Positions 62,328 to 64,000 of a stretch of 64,000 nt of DNA are shown one piece after another (position 1 is the stretch's first letter; each line of letters opens with the position of its first letter). The stretch comes from Diphasiastrum complanatum (taxonomy: Eukaryota > Streptophyta > Lycopodiopsida > Lycopodiales > Lycopodiaceae). The notes under the pieces are model-generated. The model searched no databases and was not told the DNA's origin. It saw nothing but the letters and a program-made list of their open reading frames with translations. The DNA lies in contig CM055102.1 of the NCBI GenBank assembly GCA_029204225.1, positions 49,889,260-49,953,259 on the forward strand, written 5' to 3'. The translations under genes and the position numbers were made by a program.

Positions 62328-62630
62328 TCACATATATGTAAGCCCATAAATTGCTTGAGTGAATTGGCACCTTAATGGATGGATCATTATTGCATTTACC
62401 ATTGTTGCCCTGTGGAAAGCTGCTATGTGAATCATTGTTTTGGCAAAGCGATTCAAATACACAATCCAAAATGAATTCAAGATTGCCAAAACAAATTTCA
62501 AAAAAAGCCCATCAATTGCTTCAGTGAATTGTCGCCTTAATGAATGGATCGTTGCTGCATTCAAGATCATTGCTTCTGCCCATGGAAAGCTAATGTGTGG
62601 ATTGTCGGTAGCTGCTTCATTCAAAATCAT
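62328..62630 (-). CDS. Hypothetical small ORF divergent from TFIIA-gamma, copy 3
   Basis: 100 codons, MILNEAATDN to YGLTYM, the counterpart of 14509-14811 and 37678-37962. It stays open in all three units despite substitutions and has the internal repeat ATIHSLRRQFTEAI / IMIHPLRCQFTQAI. No known family. Confidence 0.28.
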   Translation of the reverse strand: MILNEAATDNPHISFPWAEAMILNAATIHSLRRQFTEAIDGLFLKFVLAILNSFWIVYLNRFAKTMIHIAAFHRATMVNAIMIHPLRCQFTQAIYGLTYM

Positions 62631-62966
62631 TGCCTTGCACCATGGAATGTTGTTGAACCTCCACCTTCCAAAGAGTGGGCCTAGATTCCAAGGTGAAAAG
62701 TGAGGCCCATGGGGCCGTACTCTTCTACCCTCCTAACTATAAAAAAAGCATTGGTTTTACATAATGCTCCCTTTCTATTTTTAACACTCTTGAGTTTAGA
62801 GAAATTTATTTTTGTAACTATTTGTTTGAAAGATACACAAGCGGAAGGACCAGGCCCCACCGTCACCGTAACGCCAAACGTCCGCCAATCAGGAAGGGAC
62901 CTGAGTCACCCCTAATGCCAAACGCCATTGTGTATACAAAGTTGTCGGCCAAGGCGGGTGGGTACC

Positions 62967-62975
62967 TATATAAAG
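62967..62975 (+). promoter_or_regulatory. TATA box of TFIIA-gamma copy 3
   Basis: TATATAAAG, about 60 bp upstream of ATG 63034. CCAAT-type motif CGCCAATCAGG at about 62883-62893. Confidence 0.65.
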
Positions 62976-63033
62976 CACAGACGCTTGCCCAATTGCAACA
63001 CACAACAAGAAAAGAAGACGACTGATCGCGCTC

Positions 63034-63447
63034 ATGACGAATAGAAGGAGAGGGGGAGGGAGCGGAAAAGGGAGAGATGGAGATGGAGATGGAGACGGAG
63101 GGCGAGGGGCAGAGACGACTCTCGAGCTTTATCGCAAGTCCTTGATTGGCAGGGGGCTGATAGCGGCCCTGGATGAGATGGTGATCAAGGGGACCATTTC
63201 GCCGCTCTTGGCTATGAAAGTGCTGAAGCAATTTGACAAATCTATTATCGAAGCGCTGCGGACAAAGGTGCACTCCAAGATCAGCTTCAAGGGCCATCTT
63301 CACGCTTACAGGAATTGTGACAGCGTTTGGACCTTCGATTTGAAGAACGCTAGCTTCAAGACGGACAATGATGACGTGCAAGTAGTGGATCGTGTCGAGA
63401 TAGTGGCTTGTGATGCAGCCTGCGTTGCGAAATCACAGCAGCTGTGA
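63034..63447 (+). CDS. Transcription initiation factor IIA gamma subunit, copy 3
   Basis: The product has 137 residues. The N-terminal extension is two residues longer (one extra GD pair) and starts MTNRRRGGGSGKGR. The TFIIA-gamma core is complete: LELYRKSLIG, LDEMV.KGTISP, VLKQFDKS, GHLHAYRNCDSVWTFDL, VDRVEIVACD. It differs from copy 1 at about ten residues, among them A to M before KVLKQ, Y to N and N to S in HAYR.CD.VWT, and L to F in VWTF. The last restores the usual plant residue, while RNCDS departs from the near-invariant RFCDN. Intronless and intact. Confidence 0.88.
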   Translation: MTNRRRGGGSGKGRDGDGDGDGGRGAETTLELYRKSLIGRGLIAALDEMVIKGTISPLLAMKVLKQFDKSIIEALRTKVHSKISFKGHLHAYRNCDSVWTFDLKNASFKTDNDDVQVVDRVEIVACDAACVAKSQQL

Positions 63448-64000
63448 GCGTCGCAGCAAGTGCTTTGGGGGCAATTCATTAAGTAGGTTTGTGATTTTGT
63501 TTCGAGCGATAGAGACGACGGATTAACGGAAGATGAATTATCGACATCTTTCAAGCAAATTTCTGAGATTCATTTTTGTGGTTGCAAATGCGTATATACC
63601 TGGTTAGAGAATACGGACCTGAAACAAGCTATTATGAATCATGATATCGGCTCAAAGTTGCTTCTCGAAGTTTCTGAGTCTTTTCTCTCCTCTTGACCTA
63701 GAATGAATAGACCCTATGTGAATGAATACTGCACGATTTTGATAATTTGTTTTTTGTTTACACATGGCAGGTACTATGTTTCTGTTTTAGCGTTTTAGCT
63801 GAGCCTAGCTTGTCAGGTTGGTAACAAGCTTTTTCTCAGAAAGATTTTGTGCCTATGAAATCTTAAATGTGCCATCTACATCCAGCGTTCCATCTTGAAG
63901 TTGGCCAAGTTTGTGAGTTTTAGCATTAGATTAAGTGTCACAACATAAATCAAGTGTCACACTGTTAGGGCACACTGTTAGGGCACACTGTTAGGGAACA

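Larger units (their letters stand above)
61903..64000 (+). repeat. TFIIA-gamma repeat unit, copy 3 (inverted, incomplete)
   Basis: Reverse complement of 13024-15234 or so. The left junction with a copia D fragment is sharp. The other end lies outside the window. There is no SINE at the site occupied in copy 1 (AAACAAGCTATTATG is uninterrupted near 63624). Confidence 0.88.

Overview
This window is a repeat-rich stretch of a plant (streptophyte) nuclear genome. The signs are several families of Ty1/copia LTR retrotransposons with UBN2-type gag, Met-tRNA primer binding sites (TGGTATCAGAGC and variants), CACTA-type transposon ends, a Ty3/gypsy gag fragment, a small tRNA-derived insertion, and a plant-like gene for the small subunit (gamma) of transcription factor IIA. 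Nothing here fixes the species. No bacterial operon, CRISPR array or rRNA gene was seen.

The only non-transposon protein I recognise is TFIIA-gamma. It occurs three times: 13684-14091 (-), 36765-37172 (-) and 63034-63447 (+). All three are open, intronless and about 135-137 residues long. Each sits in a repeat unit of about 2.1-2.2 kb that also carries its TATA and CCAAT promoter, its 3' flank, a divergent small ORF and an LTR-like segment. The flanks of the three units differ, so the unit looks dispersed rather than part of one large segmental duplication. Copy 1 carries an 87-bp tRNA-like SINE insertion flanked by a 15-bp target duplication; the other two copies are empty at that site.

Layout: 1-1189 is the 3' end of an LTR element. 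1190-3529 holds CACTA-associated AATTGCG repeats. 3530-9372 is a decayed minus-strand copia element (family A). 9373-13012 is mostly unassigned and includes a tiny Ty3 remnant. 13013-15234 is TFIIA unit 1. 15235-20577 holds copia and gypsy fragments and an array of AACTCTCGCAAG motifs. 20578-22166 is an LTR half, a CACTA end and a disrupted ORF. 22251-34419 is a cluster of tandem duplications and (CT)n tracts, split by a complete but dead copia element (24404-31278, family B) with target duplication GTATT. The 5' LTR of that element contains a solo LTR of another family (24443-25089, target duplication ATAGG). 36195-38256 is TFIIA unit 2. 39421-61902 is a mosaic of truncated, often head-to-head copia pieces, a non-LTR-type reverse transcriptase pseudogene (40833-42843) and an unexplained 275-codon ORF (49838-50665). 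61903-64000 is TFIIA unit 3, inverted and running off the window.

The retrotransposon coding regions are all broken by stops, frameshifts or truncation, so none looks autonomous. The most interesting signals are the dispersed intact TFIIA-gamma units, a CACACGTGTG palindrome shared by LTRs of different copia families, and two kinds of short-motif arrays.
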